A stretch of DNA of 64,000 bases, taken from assembly GCF_030247195.1 (NCBI RefSeq), contig NC_080671.1:470159098-470223097 (forward strand), read 5' to 3'. Of this stretch, positions 12,531-22,699 are shown in pieces. The position numbers were made by a program, and so were the translations under genes. This DNA is from Topomyia yanbarensis. Its lineage: Eukaryota; Arthropoda; Insecta; Diptera; Culicidae. The stretch's first letter is position 1. Each line of letters begins with the position of its first letter. The notes beneath the pieces were generated by a model. It was not told the DNA's origin. It searched no databases and worked only from the letters and a program-made list of their open reading frames with translations.

Positions 12531-12970
12531 GTGGCGGCTTCATGGGATGATATAGAGGGGGAGGTGCCTAACAAGGTTTTAGTAGAAAATCCGTTTGTAT
12601 TTCATTCTTTGAGTTCTTGATTTTTGATTGACACACATATTGTTTAGAAGAGAACTTTTTTTGGTTCAGTGTATTTTCGCCGGTTAGTTGTTTGTGTTGA
12701 TCGCTCCAGTTATTTTTTAATATTTGCGCCCTTGATGTTGTGAAGTTTTAAAGTGTTTTCTGCAAATTTTGTTTTTGCGTCGTGAAAAATACAGTGAAAA
12801 TCGAGATTGTTTACATCACCGAACCTGTATGTAATTACCCACAAAAAAAAATCACGCGCTCACTTCGCCAGCTGCACGTGGGCAGAGGAAAGTATTTCCC
12901 ACATCACAACTTGGCGCACAGTGAGACGAAAACGAAAAGCCGGATCTAGGGCGGGTAGAATATCGGTATT

Positions 12971-13827
12971 ATGACAAGTGCATGCGATCACTGCGCCAAA
13001 CCCGTCAAATCGGACGACGACTTTATCGAATGCATGGGATTTTGCAAAAATGTGGTGCATATGCAGTGCGGGAAACAACTCAACAAGCCGTTCTTAAAAA
13101 AAACTTGCCGAAAACCCAAATTTATTTTGGATGTGCAATGAATGTGTCAAGTTTGCTCGCTTTCGCGCCACCGTTTCCTCGCTTGGATGAGTTATCGCTG
13201 CTATCGCTGGGAAAACGGATGACGTCTGTGCTGAGCTAATGGCAGAGTTATCAAAAAATAACCAGCAAATTTCGCACCTCGCCAGAAAGGTTTCAACAGC
13301 CACTCCAGTCCGGCCAAATTCCGGTACCTCTCGACCACCTCAGAAACGTCGTCACGAGGATGGCCCTGATCCGAGCAGTGTTCTTGTCGGCGGTTGTATC
13401 TTTCCCGCTTTCATCCTAGCGTTAGCAAGGAGACTGTCGAAAAAATGTGCAAAGGAGGACTAAACTGAAACGAGGAGATAAAGGTTATTCCGCTTGTTAA
13501 AAAAGGCATAGACGTCAGTACTCTGAACTTCATATCTTTCAAAGTTGGAGTTCACCCAAAGTACCGTGAAGCAGCTCTTAACCCTGACACATGGCCGCAA
13601 GGCATATTGTTCAGGGAATTTGAGGATAGCCGTACCCAGAACATTTGGTGGCCACTGACTGATTTTCCTCCGCCCTCAGAAGCCGCATGTATTCCGCTAA
13701 TGCAACCCGGCCCATCAACCCTACAGAGGACTCCGCAACGATTGGAAATGTGAAGGAATGCTGATCGCATACTGGGACGCACCGCAGTTGGCACTATGGA
13801 AGTCCTCGATCCACCCGCCACAGTCGA
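12971..13827 (+). pseudogene. CR1-type ORF1 with PHD-like zinc finger
   Basis: Starts at ATG 12971 (MTSACDHCAKPVKSDDDF). Ligand order is Cys-x2-Cys ... Cys-x3/4-Cys-x4-His-x2-Cys (CMGFCKNVVHMQC) and, after a frameshift near 13110, a final Cys-x2-Cys in LFWMCNECVKF, which together give the C4HC3 pattern of a PHD finger. Then come a region with AELSKNNQQISHLARK (13239-), a basic QKRRHEDGPDPSS stretch, and a globular part with LNFISFKVGVHPKY and NPDTWPQGILFREFED (13530-13630), which is also found in copy 2 at 36400-36600. At least three frame breaks. It would be an RNA-binding or chaperone-like ORF1 protein in a live element. Confidence 0.7.
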
Positions 13828-14331
13828 GCAATAGGGATCTTTAGCGGTGTGCGGGTTAAGGCATTTTCTGATGCAGATTGGTGCCGTGAGTTAATATCTC
13901 AATCCTTTTTCTATTTTTAGGCCCGAAACTATTGAAAAAAACACTTTTTAGGTTGTTTCCTTTTAGGACAATAACATCCAAACCCATGCGACTTTGCACG
14001 ACTCTCTAGGTTGCCTCATTAGATCTACCATAGTTTGCAGATGAAATGTGGGATGGCAGGCTGCTAGCGGATTGCAAAAGTATCAGATCAGGCTATGTGG
14101 GGTGCTGTCCCGGTTAACAATGAGGCGCACGAGATATTTGCAGATACGTCATTTAGTAGGACAAGTTTGTTGGCTGAATTTGATTTCGTTTTTTCAAATT
14201 TAAAAATCAGAAAAGAATAATTAAGGTTTAAAAATTATATGAGTGTACTCGTAAGGACACCCGCTATGAAAATCTGCTAGCTATGAAGCTATGAAAAACA
14301 CAATTTTTTCCAAATTAAAGATCCCTATTGC
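13828..14331. mobile_element. MITE-like insertion with 16-bp inverted termini
   Basis: GCAATAGGGATCTTTA at 13828-13843 is exactly inverted at 14316-14331. The 504 bp between have no coding motifs and interrupt the LINE at the ORF1/ORF2 junction. Comparison with copy 2, in which the PGPVCG segment follows ORF1 directly, supports its being an insertion. No clear target duplication was seen, so the superfamily is undetermined. Confidence 0.65.
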
Positions 14332-17328
14332 AGCCAGCGATCATCAATCGTCCCGGTCCTGTGTGTGGGATGGGTGAAAGGGTCTTCCAACGCGCCACAA
14401 ATGGCAAGTATACATCTGATCCGAAAACTTCAAGCGCTGATGTATTCTTCGCTTCCAGTAATTTGCCTTTTGCTCTAACATCTTGTGCCCAGATGTCAAC
14501 CATTTTTCTCGCCGACGATGATCGTCACATTCTGGGGCGCGATGCAGTTGATTCGCTCTCTGTAGAACCTGATCCGTCATCCAATAACATCGAGATTTAC
14601 TATCAGAATGTTGGTGGCTTAAATTTATTAACGGACAGCTATTCACTCGCGACCACGGGCTGCTGTTATGACGTCATCGCCTTAACCGAGACGTGGCTCG
14701 ACAACCGTACTCTGTCTCGCCAGGTGTTTGGTTCAACATTTGATGTCTTCCGCTGTGATCGCAATGGCCTCAACAGCCACAAGACATCAGGTGGTGGTGT
14801 ACTCATCGCCGTTCACCATGGTATAAAAGCCCGAGTGATCAACGATGAGCGGTGGGCGAGCTCCGAGCAAGTGTGGATATCAGTGAAACTTGCCGATCGC
14901 AATCTCTTCCTGTGTGTCGTGTATTTTTCACCTGACCGAATTCGTGATTACAGCCTGATCGATGTACATCTTTCCTCCGTTTCTTTCATCACCCGTCCCG
15001 TCTGATGATATTGTTATACTGGGCGACTTCAACTTACCTGGCTTGACCTGGTGCCAGGCAAGTAATGGATTTCTACGATTGGATTTCAAAAAGTCTGCGC
15101 TTATTAACAATGCCAGTTGTATCTTGGACAGCTACAGTAGCTTAACTCTTCGGCAAATTAATAGTATCATCAACGAGAATAGACGTACATTGGACCTCTG
15201 CTTTGTAAGTGACCGGGACTACGCTCCGTACTGAATTTTGAAGATGTCTCAAGCTGTATCGTCTACGATTTTAAAAACGCTGACTACGACAGCATCGTTA
15301 GCACGCTGTTGGATATAAACTGGGACAAGAATCTTAACGAAGCAGCGATGACGTTTTCTAATATTCTTAACTACCTAATCGACCGTCATGTGCCAAAACG
15401 AACAGTCAGCACAAATCAACACCCTTCCCTGGCAATCAACAGTGCTTAGACGATTAAAAACTGCCAAACGAGCCGCAGTTAAAAATTCTCGAAGCATAAG
15501 ACACTTGCATTACGAAACCACTACTTTCAACTCAACCACGAATACAAACAGCAAAGCAGACGTGCTTTTATAGATACCAGCGAAACGTCGAACGTCAACT
15601 GAAATCCAAGCCCAAGTCCTTTTGGAAATATGTGAACGAGCAGCGAAAAGAATCCGGGTTACCATCTTGTATGTCATTAAATGCAGTTTTAGGCACCGAC
15701 ACTAACGAAATTTGCCAATTGTTCTCCGACAAATTTTCGAGCGTTTTTTTTCCGACGAGAGCCTTTCCCCACAACAAGTCGCTGCCGCTTCAAATCTAAC
15801 TCCTTCTCTAGGACGAACCATCAACCGAATTTGTGTCGATAATGCTGCCATTCTTACAGCAAATTCCAAGCTGAAAAATTCTAGTTCTCCGGGCCCAGAT
15901 GGCGTTCCCTCGATTTTTGTCAAAAAGTGCATCAGCGGGCTTCTTGAACCACTTCGGCGAGTCTTTGTGCTATCACTCAATACTGGAACATTCTCTTCCT
16001 GCTGGAAAGTAGTGCACATGTTTCCAGTTCACAAAAAAAGGAAACAAATCGAACATTGACAATTATCGGGGTATCTCGTGTTTAAGTGCAGTATCAAAAC
16101 TATTCGAGCTGGTTGTTTTAGTCCCTCTGTTCTTTCACTGCAAACACTACATTGCAGACGGCCAACACGGTTTTACGCCTAAACGATCGACACCGACCAA
16201 CCTGCTCTCGTTCACCGATGCTATTTACATGGATTTATCTGCGGCCTTCGACAATATCAATCATGATATCGCAATAGCGAAGCTGGACAAACTCGGTATT
16301 CATGGACAACTACTGCGCTGGTTTCGTTCCTACCTCGATGGAAGGCAACTCCAAATCAGCATTAAGGACTGTCTACCTACACCATTTTTCGCTACATCCG
16401 GCATCCCACAAGGGAGCCATCTCGGCCCAGTGATATTCCTCCTCTACTTTAATGACGTCAACATCAAATTACAAGGACCCCGCCTTTCTTTTGCCGACGA
16501 CATGAAAATGTTTCGACAAATACGGGATAAAACCGATGCCGAGTTTCTTCAGAGTGAACTGGACAGCTTTAGTACGTGGTGTGATGTAAACAGAATGGTT
16601 TTAAACCCGAGCAAATCCTCAATCGTTACGTTCACGCGGAAACGCCATCTGATTCAGTTTAACTACCATCTCTTCGACTCGAGTATTCCAAGACACTCTA
16701 ACGTCAAGGATCTCGGAGTCATCATGGATTCGGCACTAACGTTCAAACCACATACATCATCCATTGTGGATAAGGCTTCAAGACAGCTTGGGTTCATCTT
16801 CCGAATAGCGAAAAAGTTTAAGGACGTATACTGTATAAAATCTCTCTATTGTACGCTGGTTCGCTCAACACTGGAATATTGTTCTGCTGTTTGGAACCCT
16901 TACTACCAGAACGGTGTCGACAGAATCGAGGCCGTCCAACGCCGGTTCATACGCTTTGCACTCCGACATCTTCCTTGGCAAAACAGATTTCAGCTGCCAA
17001 GCTACGAAAACCGTTGTCAGTTATTACAGCTCGATACTCGATAAGCATCCGGACGGACTGCTCTCGAGCCCTGTTCGTCTCAGACTTACTGTCTGCCAGG
17101 GTGGATTGCCCTACAATCCTCGGACGCCTCGATCTTCAAGCTCGCGTTAGAGCTCTGCGCAATAACTCTCTTCTGCGAGTCCCATTTAGGAGAACCAACC
17201 AGAGCGCTGTTCCCGGACTCCAGCGTTTGTACAACACCGACGGTACAACAAATAAACAAATGGTCTTCAGATTGTTTACTTCATTCAGGTTCTCGAATCA
17301 ACCAAGTCAAAGGGAATATTGCGTATAA
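14332..17328 (+). pseudogene. CR1-type ORF2: endonuclease and reverse transcriptase
   Basis: Endonuclease: IEIYYQNVGGLN, DVIALTETWLD, FRCDRNG and GGGVLIAVHHG (14590-14830), a frameshift near 15003, then VILGDFNLPGLTW and LDLCFVSD. Reverse transcriptase: SPGPDGVPSIF (15890-), DNYRGI, GQHGFTPKRSTPTNL, MDLSAAFDNINHDIAIAKL (16229-), SGIPQGSHLGP, then the catalytic box LSFADDMKMF (F-A-D-D), and the thumb/tail VKDLGVIMDSALTF and LEYCSAVWNPYY. The last part shifts frame near 17040 and stops at 17328. The RT block 16229-17044 is open for 271 codons, the best-preserved part. No RNase H follows. Confidence 0.85.
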
Positions 17329-18109
17329 ACCAATTTCAGAAATAGTGACATTGCTGTCATGATTCCTTCGGCGAACATCAGATGAATTATGTGCAACTAT
17401 GAATATCCCATATTCTTAATTTATTTCCGTATTGAAGCAATTTCTTTATTCTCAAATCAGTTTCCGTTTCCAGTTGCTTATGTCGCATTTTCTCGAATAA
17501 ACTTCTATTTCCTGGTTTATTGATTGTTTTGATTCTGATCGCTGTACGGTTTAACTCCAGATATGTTCTTACAAGCCATCTTATGGAAACTTTTCCGCTC
17601 GGTCTTACAGCATCTCGCGAAAAATTTCCACATAACCGGCTTACATCAGACCGTGCTGGACATTTTGGATCATTCCCCAAATGGTTTCCGGAATATCTGT
17701 TACACTTAACCTTCTTTTCATTGATTTGACATATATCTGCCGAATTAGATGCTGGTTTGTTTTGAAGCTCTTGAACCTGTTACATCAGCGTCAATCATCA
17801 ATTAATAAATATAAACCATAACATTTGTATCATATCTATATATCTGGGCATATTAACCGACTCATGTGTACGACGAACCTTCATCATGTCGTCCAAAGGT
17901 CTATTGCATTGGAGATACTTGGCACGAAGTTTATTTTCTGCTTCTGTAGCGAACACTAATTGATCCATAATCATATGGTCCAATTGATCACCAAAATCAC
18001 AGTTAACTGCTTGTGATCGTAGACGCACAACAAAATGGTCCAATTTCTCATGAGGGTTTAATTTAATTTGACGAAATCTAAACCTCTAATAGCGTAGAGA
18101 CATTTTTGG

Positions 18110-18121
18110 CGAGAAATAATC
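18110..18121. repeat. 12-bp target duplication of the Penelope-like element, left
   Basis: CGAGAAATAATC, identical to 19930-19941. Collapsing the pair restores the interrupted gag frame. Confidence 0.8.
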
Positions 18122-18211
18122 TTTGAACTGGAGTCGACTGTTTCCAATTTTTAGATTAGGTGTATGGCTTTGCAGTCTAATTTTTAAGCAAAAACAAACT
18201 ATTTTGTCTTC

Positions 18212-18250
18212 ATCCGACGTTTCGGTCCGTTTGGGACCTTTTTCAAGGAT
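18212..18250 (-). ncRNA. Hammerhead-ribozyme-like motif, left arm
   Basis: On the minus strand: stem I strand ATCC, core TTGAAAA (in place of CUGANGA), stem II GGTCC-loop-GGACC, core GAAA, palindromic stem III ACGT, then C and the partner strand GGAT, which pairs with ATCC. Penelope-like elements are known to carry minimal type I hammerheads with very short palindromic stem III. Positions 3 and 8 of the core are U and A instead of C and G, which keeps the pair but may lower activity. Self-cleavage is unproven. Confidence 0.45.
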
Positions 18251-18618
18251 TCTAAAAGTTTATTGATGTGAAAATTACTGTATAACATTGTCTTATAAAT
18301 TTTACCGATAATTGTTGTTTTGTGGTCAGATCTGTTGTTGTACAACAATGGATTGTCATATGGTTTTTCAGCTGTTCAAATAAAAGATAATCACCATATA
18401 ATTCTTATTTTCGCCAGAACGAATTCTCTCCGTGTACTTACGATCATCTATTCCGATCGTGTAAAGTTTTATCGGGATCGAAATGCTCGTCTTTTCCTCT
18501 GAATTCGGTTCAGTTAATATCTTTCAGCTAACTGCTAACTTTTGTAAATGTCAATTCTTTTTGAGTGTGTTGTGTTTTGCTACATGATGGTGTGTGTGTG
18601 ATGATACCCTGTGCGTGA

Positions 18619-18641
18619 TTACCTTAGGTTACTTCTCTCAA

Positions 18642-18719
<78 letters not shown>

Positions 18720-19375
18720 CAGCAAGACTAGTGTTTGTGTGTCTGGTTTGTTTTGGTTCTCTCTTCGTCTTTCTCGTGTGTATCATGTGTAGTATACCAC
18801 CATATGCTGTATGTAAATTGTCCGTGTCTGTCCTCTTGTTGACTGCATGATGGGTGTTTTTTATATGGCAACTTTCAATTACAGGCAAATTTGCTGTTTT
18901 GAATGTGCGATCAATTATTACTGGACTATCTAGCCTGAAGGTATGTCCCGTGGCAGCTGCGTGGTCAACCAATGCTGTCTTTCCTCTAATACAAGCTATT
19001 GCTGTGTCGTTGTTAGTATACCCGGCATCTCGCAGAGTGTTTAGTTTTTTATGTTTGAACGGTGTTTTTTAGTTTTGTACTCGTCATACCAACATATGAG
19101 CCGGGGCATTCCTCACAGGCTATTTTATATATTATGTTGCTCAGTTCCTCTTTTGGTGTTATGTCTTTAACCGGTGGTAGAAGTGCACCAACGGTTTTAG
19201 TGTTTTTGTTGGCTATTTTTGTTCGAGGGAATTCTTTTCGCAATGTTTTAGTTAATCTATGTGTGAGTCCATCGACGTTGGTGAGTGAGCAGTTTACATA
19301 CAGCATATGGTGGTATACTACACATGATACACACGAGAAAGACGAAGAGAGAACCAAAACAAACCAGACACACAA
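18619..19375 (-). pseudogene. Penelope-like GIY-YIG endonuclease domain (C-terminal fragment)
   Basis: Minus-strand coding from about 19375. DGLTHRLTKTLRKEFPRTK and VGALLPPVKDITPKEEL lead into NIIYKIACEECPGSYVGMT, the first half of the GIY-YIG fold (Y-K-I...Y-V-G) with the Cys-x2-Cys typical of Penelope nucleases. After one frameshift near 19060 the frame continues with LNTLRDAGYTNNDTAIAC, ALVDHAAATGHTFRL, and the metal-binding glutamate region PVIESCHIKNTHHAVNKR. It ends in an artefactual (Arg-Glu)n tail where it reads through the CT array and stops at 18619. The nuclease would nick DNA to prime reverse transcription; here it is fragmentary and non-functional. Confidence 0.8.
18649..18717 (+). 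repeat. (CT)n microsatellite
   Basis: About 34 uninterrupted CT units within the left Penelope arm. Confidence 0.95.
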
Positions 19376-19390
19376 ACACTAGTCTTGCTG

Positions 19391-19442
<52 letters not shown>

Positions 19443-19926
19443 TTGAGAGAAGTAACCTAAGGTAATCACGCACAGGGTATCATCACACACACACCATCAT
19501 GTAGCAAAACACAACACACTCAAAAAGAATTGACATTTACAAAAGTTAGCAGTTAGCTGAAAGATATTAACTGAACCGAATTCAGAGGAAAAGACGAGCA
19601 TTTCGATCCCGATAAAACTTTACACGATCGGAACAGATGATCGTAAGTACACGGAGAGAATTCGTTCTGGCGAAAATAAGAATTATATGGTGATTATCTT
19701 TTATTTGAACAGCTGAAAAACCATATGACAATCCATTGTTGTACAACAACAGATCTGACCACAAAACAACAATTATCGGTAAAATTTATAAGACAATGTT
19801 ATACAGTAATTTTCACATCAATAAACTTTTAGAATTCTTGAAAAAGGTCCCAAACGGACCGAAACGTCGGATGAAGACAAAATAGTTTGTTTTTGCTTAA
19901 AAATTAGACTGCAAAGCCATACACCT
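19287..19926 (-). repeat. Right inverted arm of the Penelope-like element
   Basis: Mirror copy of 18157-18822; contains the (GA)n run 19393-19436 and the hammerhead-like motif 19834-19872. Confidence 0.85.
19834..19872 (+). ncRNA. Hammerhead-ribozyme-like motif, right arm
   Basis: Same fold as in the left arm, on the plus strand. One substitution in stem I (ATTC for ATCC) still pairs with GGAT through a G-U wobble. Confidence 0.45.
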
Positions 19927-19929
19927 AAC

Positions 19930-19941
19930 CGAGAAATAATC
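19930..19941. repeat. 12-bp target duplication of the Penelope-like element, right
   Basis: CGAGAAATAATC, identical to 18110-18121. Confidence 0.8.
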
Positions 19942-20175
19942 ATCCAAAACTTCCATTGCCGCACGAAAAGGATTATCTAGCACATGAGATTCCTCAAAAT
20001 TTGCGGTTTGTGCGATTTTCCTCACATCTGGTCCACCGAAACACATTAGAGCTTTATACTTTTCATCGTGATTTTCAACTGACTTGAGGGCTAAATATGC
20101 CATAAATTAGTCTTTCCATGCTTCCCACCTAGAACTTGTTTGACCATCGCAATTTTCCATAAAAGGCGTGATATT

Positions 20176-20887
20176 GAAATCCAGCTGAATATTGTGAAAT
20201 AAATTGAGTTAGTTTTCCACTGTTCTTCTTATTTGAAGAAAATTCAGTTTCAATTTATTCCTTTCTTAACTTCTAATTAGGTTACGCATCCCAGTAACCA
20301 TCACATAATTGTGTTTATGTTTCTTAACAACTGTTGTCAGGAATTTGTTTTTTTCGAAACTATTTTTTCATAAGCGTGAAAAATCTAATCAAACGAACGG
20401 ATCGTTCTGATTACGGATGGACCAGAGCCCCATCGTAAATAAGGTAAGCGAATGAACACATGGTTCTAAATTCGGATTAACACATGGAATAAATTGCTCT
20501 GAATTTCTAATATTTTATCATGATATGCACTCTATTTACACGGGACATCCTGTCAAAGTGTTTTTCTTCACAACTTGTAATGAAAGTGGACTGTGAGAAA
20601 ATTCTTGAGATCTTCGCGTAATAGCTCAGACTAAAGACGTCAGTTACTATTGAAAGAACGGCTCCGAATGATAAGTTTATTCATAATCGGTTTCCTAGGC
20701 TACTTGATATATCTGTGTACACTACACTTGAATTTCATAAAACGCCTATTAGTAAAAAAATTAGAGTTATGGATTAGACAGACTTTCAGAGTGGTTACAT
20801 AAACTTTCTATAAGTTTATTTACGTGCGATCGGATTCTTTTACTCCTAACTTTGATTCAAATGAGTGCTACATCTTTCATGTAAGAC
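20176..20887. other. No gene recognised
   Basis: AT-rich, stops in all frames; may include the 5' part of the gypsy copy but no LTR boundary could be seen. Confidence 0.35.
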
Positions 20888-20889
20888 TA

Positions 20890-22001
20890 ACGGGTGTTCA
20901 ATAAAAAATGAGAATGATTTCAATACCTTTCTGTAATTAAAGTATAGAGCATATTTTTTTCTCCAAGAGAATTGCTCCTAGAAATGGGTGGCATATTTCT
21001 TTTCGCTCTGGTGCTGTCAGAAGATGGCGTCGAAACAGCAAGCACTCCGCGTTCGTGTTGTACGGTTTTACGAATCGCATGGTCATCATGGAAAAAAGTT
21101 TACGGTAGACCACTTTCGAGACAAAGACGTGCCCATGAGTACAGTTTACCGGATCCTGGCATCCCCGGGCGTGGAGCGGATGGCCGTTCGGAAGAAGAAG
21201 AAGAAGAATAAGAAGAAGGAGGAGGAGGAAGCGTTGGAAAAGCTGTTCGACAACAAGGACGGAACGAGTTTACGTGACACCGCCCGAAAATATCACTGCT
21301 CCTATACCTTCATTCACCGAACCCTCAAGATGGAGGACCTCATTACTTTCCGCTCTCGAATACCCACATTCCAGGAAATAACAGTTACTATTCCAGCAAC
21401 AAGTCGTCCACTCCTTGAAGTATAATATAAGCATAAATTTGAAAAAAGCTATGCTGCACATCGCCATATCTGACAGCGGGATTGCAAACCGAGCAGTCTG
21501 GCCATCAAACAACAAGTGTACCTGGAGGAATGTCGTGAGAAAATCTTCTGTCGTTCTTAAAGAAGCATCATGCGGATGGGAAGTACGTCTTCTGGCCGGA
21601 CAAGGCGTCTTCCCATTATGCCAAGAAGACGCTGGAGTATCTTGAGCGGAAAAAGATTCTGTACGTGTCTAAATAAACAAACCCGACCAACTTGCCCCAG
21701 TGGCGTCTCATTGAGGATTTTTCCGGCTCCCTCATTGCCCTAGTGTACAAAAATAATTGGCGGGTCACGGATACGGAGTTGTATCCGGAAAATGGGCGTC
21801 AGTGCCATCCAGCGCTCTTGTGAGAGCATCGAGACTAAGTTGCGTCATATCGCTGACCAGGGCCCCTTCTACAATATTCATTGGCGTTTTTTGAAGATCA
21901 AACATTATGTTTTTAATAAAAAAAGACCAAATTCGCTGAAATTTTTGTTTTGTTTTTTACCTACATGACTGAAAAAATTCCCATTTTTATTGAACACCCG
22001 T
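20890..22001 (+). mobile_element. Tc1/mariner (ITm) element with internally deleted transposase
   Basis: TIRs: ACGGGTGTTCAATAAAAAATG at the left and its near-exact inverse at the right end (TTTTTATTGAACACCCGT), flanked by TA (20888-20889, 22002-22003). The plus-strand transposase starts at ATG 21024 (MASKQQALRVRVVRFYESHG) with the helix-turn-helix half HFRDKDVPMSTVYRILASPG, a lysine/glutamate-rich insertion from expanded GAA/GAG codons, and LRDTARKYHCSYTFIHRTLK. About 100 codons are then missing, including the first catalytic Asp. The end resumes with HIAISDSGIA, FWPDKASSHYAKKTLEYL (second Asp) and NPTNLPQWRLIEDFSG (third acidic site) in shifted frames. Non-autonomous; it resembles mosquito ITm transposases. 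Confidence 0.85.
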
Positions 22002-22049
22002 TAAAATTGCCAGAATCGATTCAGCAATATATGAAAAACAGGAGTGAAT

Positions 22050-22560
22050 TTAGTTTCGAAACCACCGGTATACCGGTTTATATGGGAAGCAGAACTCCGA
22101 TTAGCTTAAAATTCAAGAGCAGTCAATAATGATGTAGCTTTTATTTGAGCATAATTTTGTGAACATCGGGTCATACCTTCCTGAAAATCAGACGTGGATT
22201 CAATTCAGAAATCTTATCACTTTCCATAAGCTTCCGGCTCCACCGAAGGTGTCCAGAGTGGTAAATGATAGTTTAATGGGACTTCAATGAGCTGAAGCTA
22301 CAAATCCAAGCTAGTTAAAACACATTGCATCTTTTAGATAACATTCTGATACAGATTTATATGTGGGTGTCATTCTTAACCACACTCTTCAACCTGTAAC
22401 TCTGGAACCAGAACTCGGAATAAAACGAAATTCAATAGGCTGCTATAGGAACGTTGTAGCTTTCATTTAAGGCTAAACTTTTGAATATTGATACGGTGAT
22501 CTCCGAGCCACAGAGGAAAAATTGTTGGTCACATACACATACGTACACGAAGAAGAGGAT
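22050..22560. repeat. Degenerate fragment of the CTTTCTC-ended repeat family
   Basis: Shares internal phrases with the copies at 43612-45815: CAACCTGTAACTCTGGAACC, AAATTCAATAGGCTGCTAT, CTTTCATTT, GATCTCCGAG and a CACATACACATACGTACAC tail. No ends are preserved. Confidence 0.55.
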
Positions 22561-22699
22561 ATGAAGGTAAAAAAGGTTTAGGTTTAGTAGATAGGCTTGC
22601 TCGAGAAAGAGCTGCAGTAAGAACAAATCAGGGATCTAGGGATTAGCATCAACTCCGCCGTAGCTGCAGCCGAATTGTCATGCAAAAGGCTAAAAACAT

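Larger units (their letters stand above)
12600..17330 (+). mobile_element. CR1-type non-LTR retrotransposon, copy 1 (decayed)
   Basis: Order on the plus strand: probable 5' UTR (about 12600-12970), ORF1 with a PHD-like finger (12971-13827), a nested MITE (13828-14331), then ORF2 with endonuclease and reverse transcriptase (14332-17328). A PHD-type finger in ORF1 and no RNase H after the RT fit the CR1 group rather than I or R1. The copy is full-length in layout but broken by frameshifts. The precise 5' and 3' ends are not defined, because no clear target duplication was found. The 3' end abuts a gypsy gag remnant. Copies 2 (33690-37470, minus) and 3 (22640-29790) share the same plan. Confidence 0.75.
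18157..18822 (+). repeat. Left inverted arm (pseudo-LTR) of the Penelope-like element
   Basis: Reverse complement of 19287-19926. It holds a (CT)n run at 18649-18717 that is longer than its (GA)n counterpart at 19393-19436, the coding 3' end of the GIY-YIG ORF on the minus strand, and a hammerhead-like motif at 18212-18250. Confidence 0.85.
18122..19929 (-). mobile_element. Penelope-like element with inverted terminal arms
   Basis: Flanked by an exact 12-bp duplication (CGAGAAATAATC at 18110-18121 and 19930-19941). It consists of a 35-bp asymmetric extension (18122-18156), a left arm 18157-18822, a unique middle 18823-19286, and a right arm 19287-19926 that is the reverse complement of the left arm. 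Across the parts I compared, the arms differ by only a few substitutions and by microsatellite length. The middle, read on the minus strand, encodes a GIY-YIG endonuclease C-terminus, which is diagnostic for Penelope-like elements. The reverse transcriptase is absent, so this is a 5'-truncated copy. Inverted pseudo-LTRs and a one-sided extension are known features of this class. Confidence 0.82.
17390..20175 (-). pseudogene. Ty3/gypsy gag remnant, split by a Penelope-like insertion
   Basis: Read 3' to 5' on the plus strand: the N-terminal part (20175-19942) has MENCDGQTSSRWEAW, YLALKSVENHDEKYKAL and GGPDVRKIAQTANFEES. Gag then continues at 18109-17798 with RFRFRQIKLNPHEKLDHF, VVRLRSQAVNCDFGDQLD and MIMDQLVFATEAENKLR, and reaches tandem zinc-knuckle remnants (KCNRYSGNHLGNDPKCP and SRLCGNFSRD) at 17700-17590. 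Removing 18122-19941 (the insertion plus one 12-bp duplicate) joins DDYFS to PKMSLRY in one frame, as expected for one gag protein. A stop remains after LRY and the knuckles have lost cysteines. No pol follows; the copy ends where LINE copy 1 stops. Confidence 0.75.

Noticed and set aside
12534..12560. hAT-like terminus CAGTGGCGGCT
   Set aside because: No partner terminus or 8-bp duplication; a similar lone word at about 53026 is also unpaired.
18619..18720. (Arg-Glu)n / (Ser-Leu)n repeat proteins
   Set aside because: Translation through a CT/GA microsatellite.
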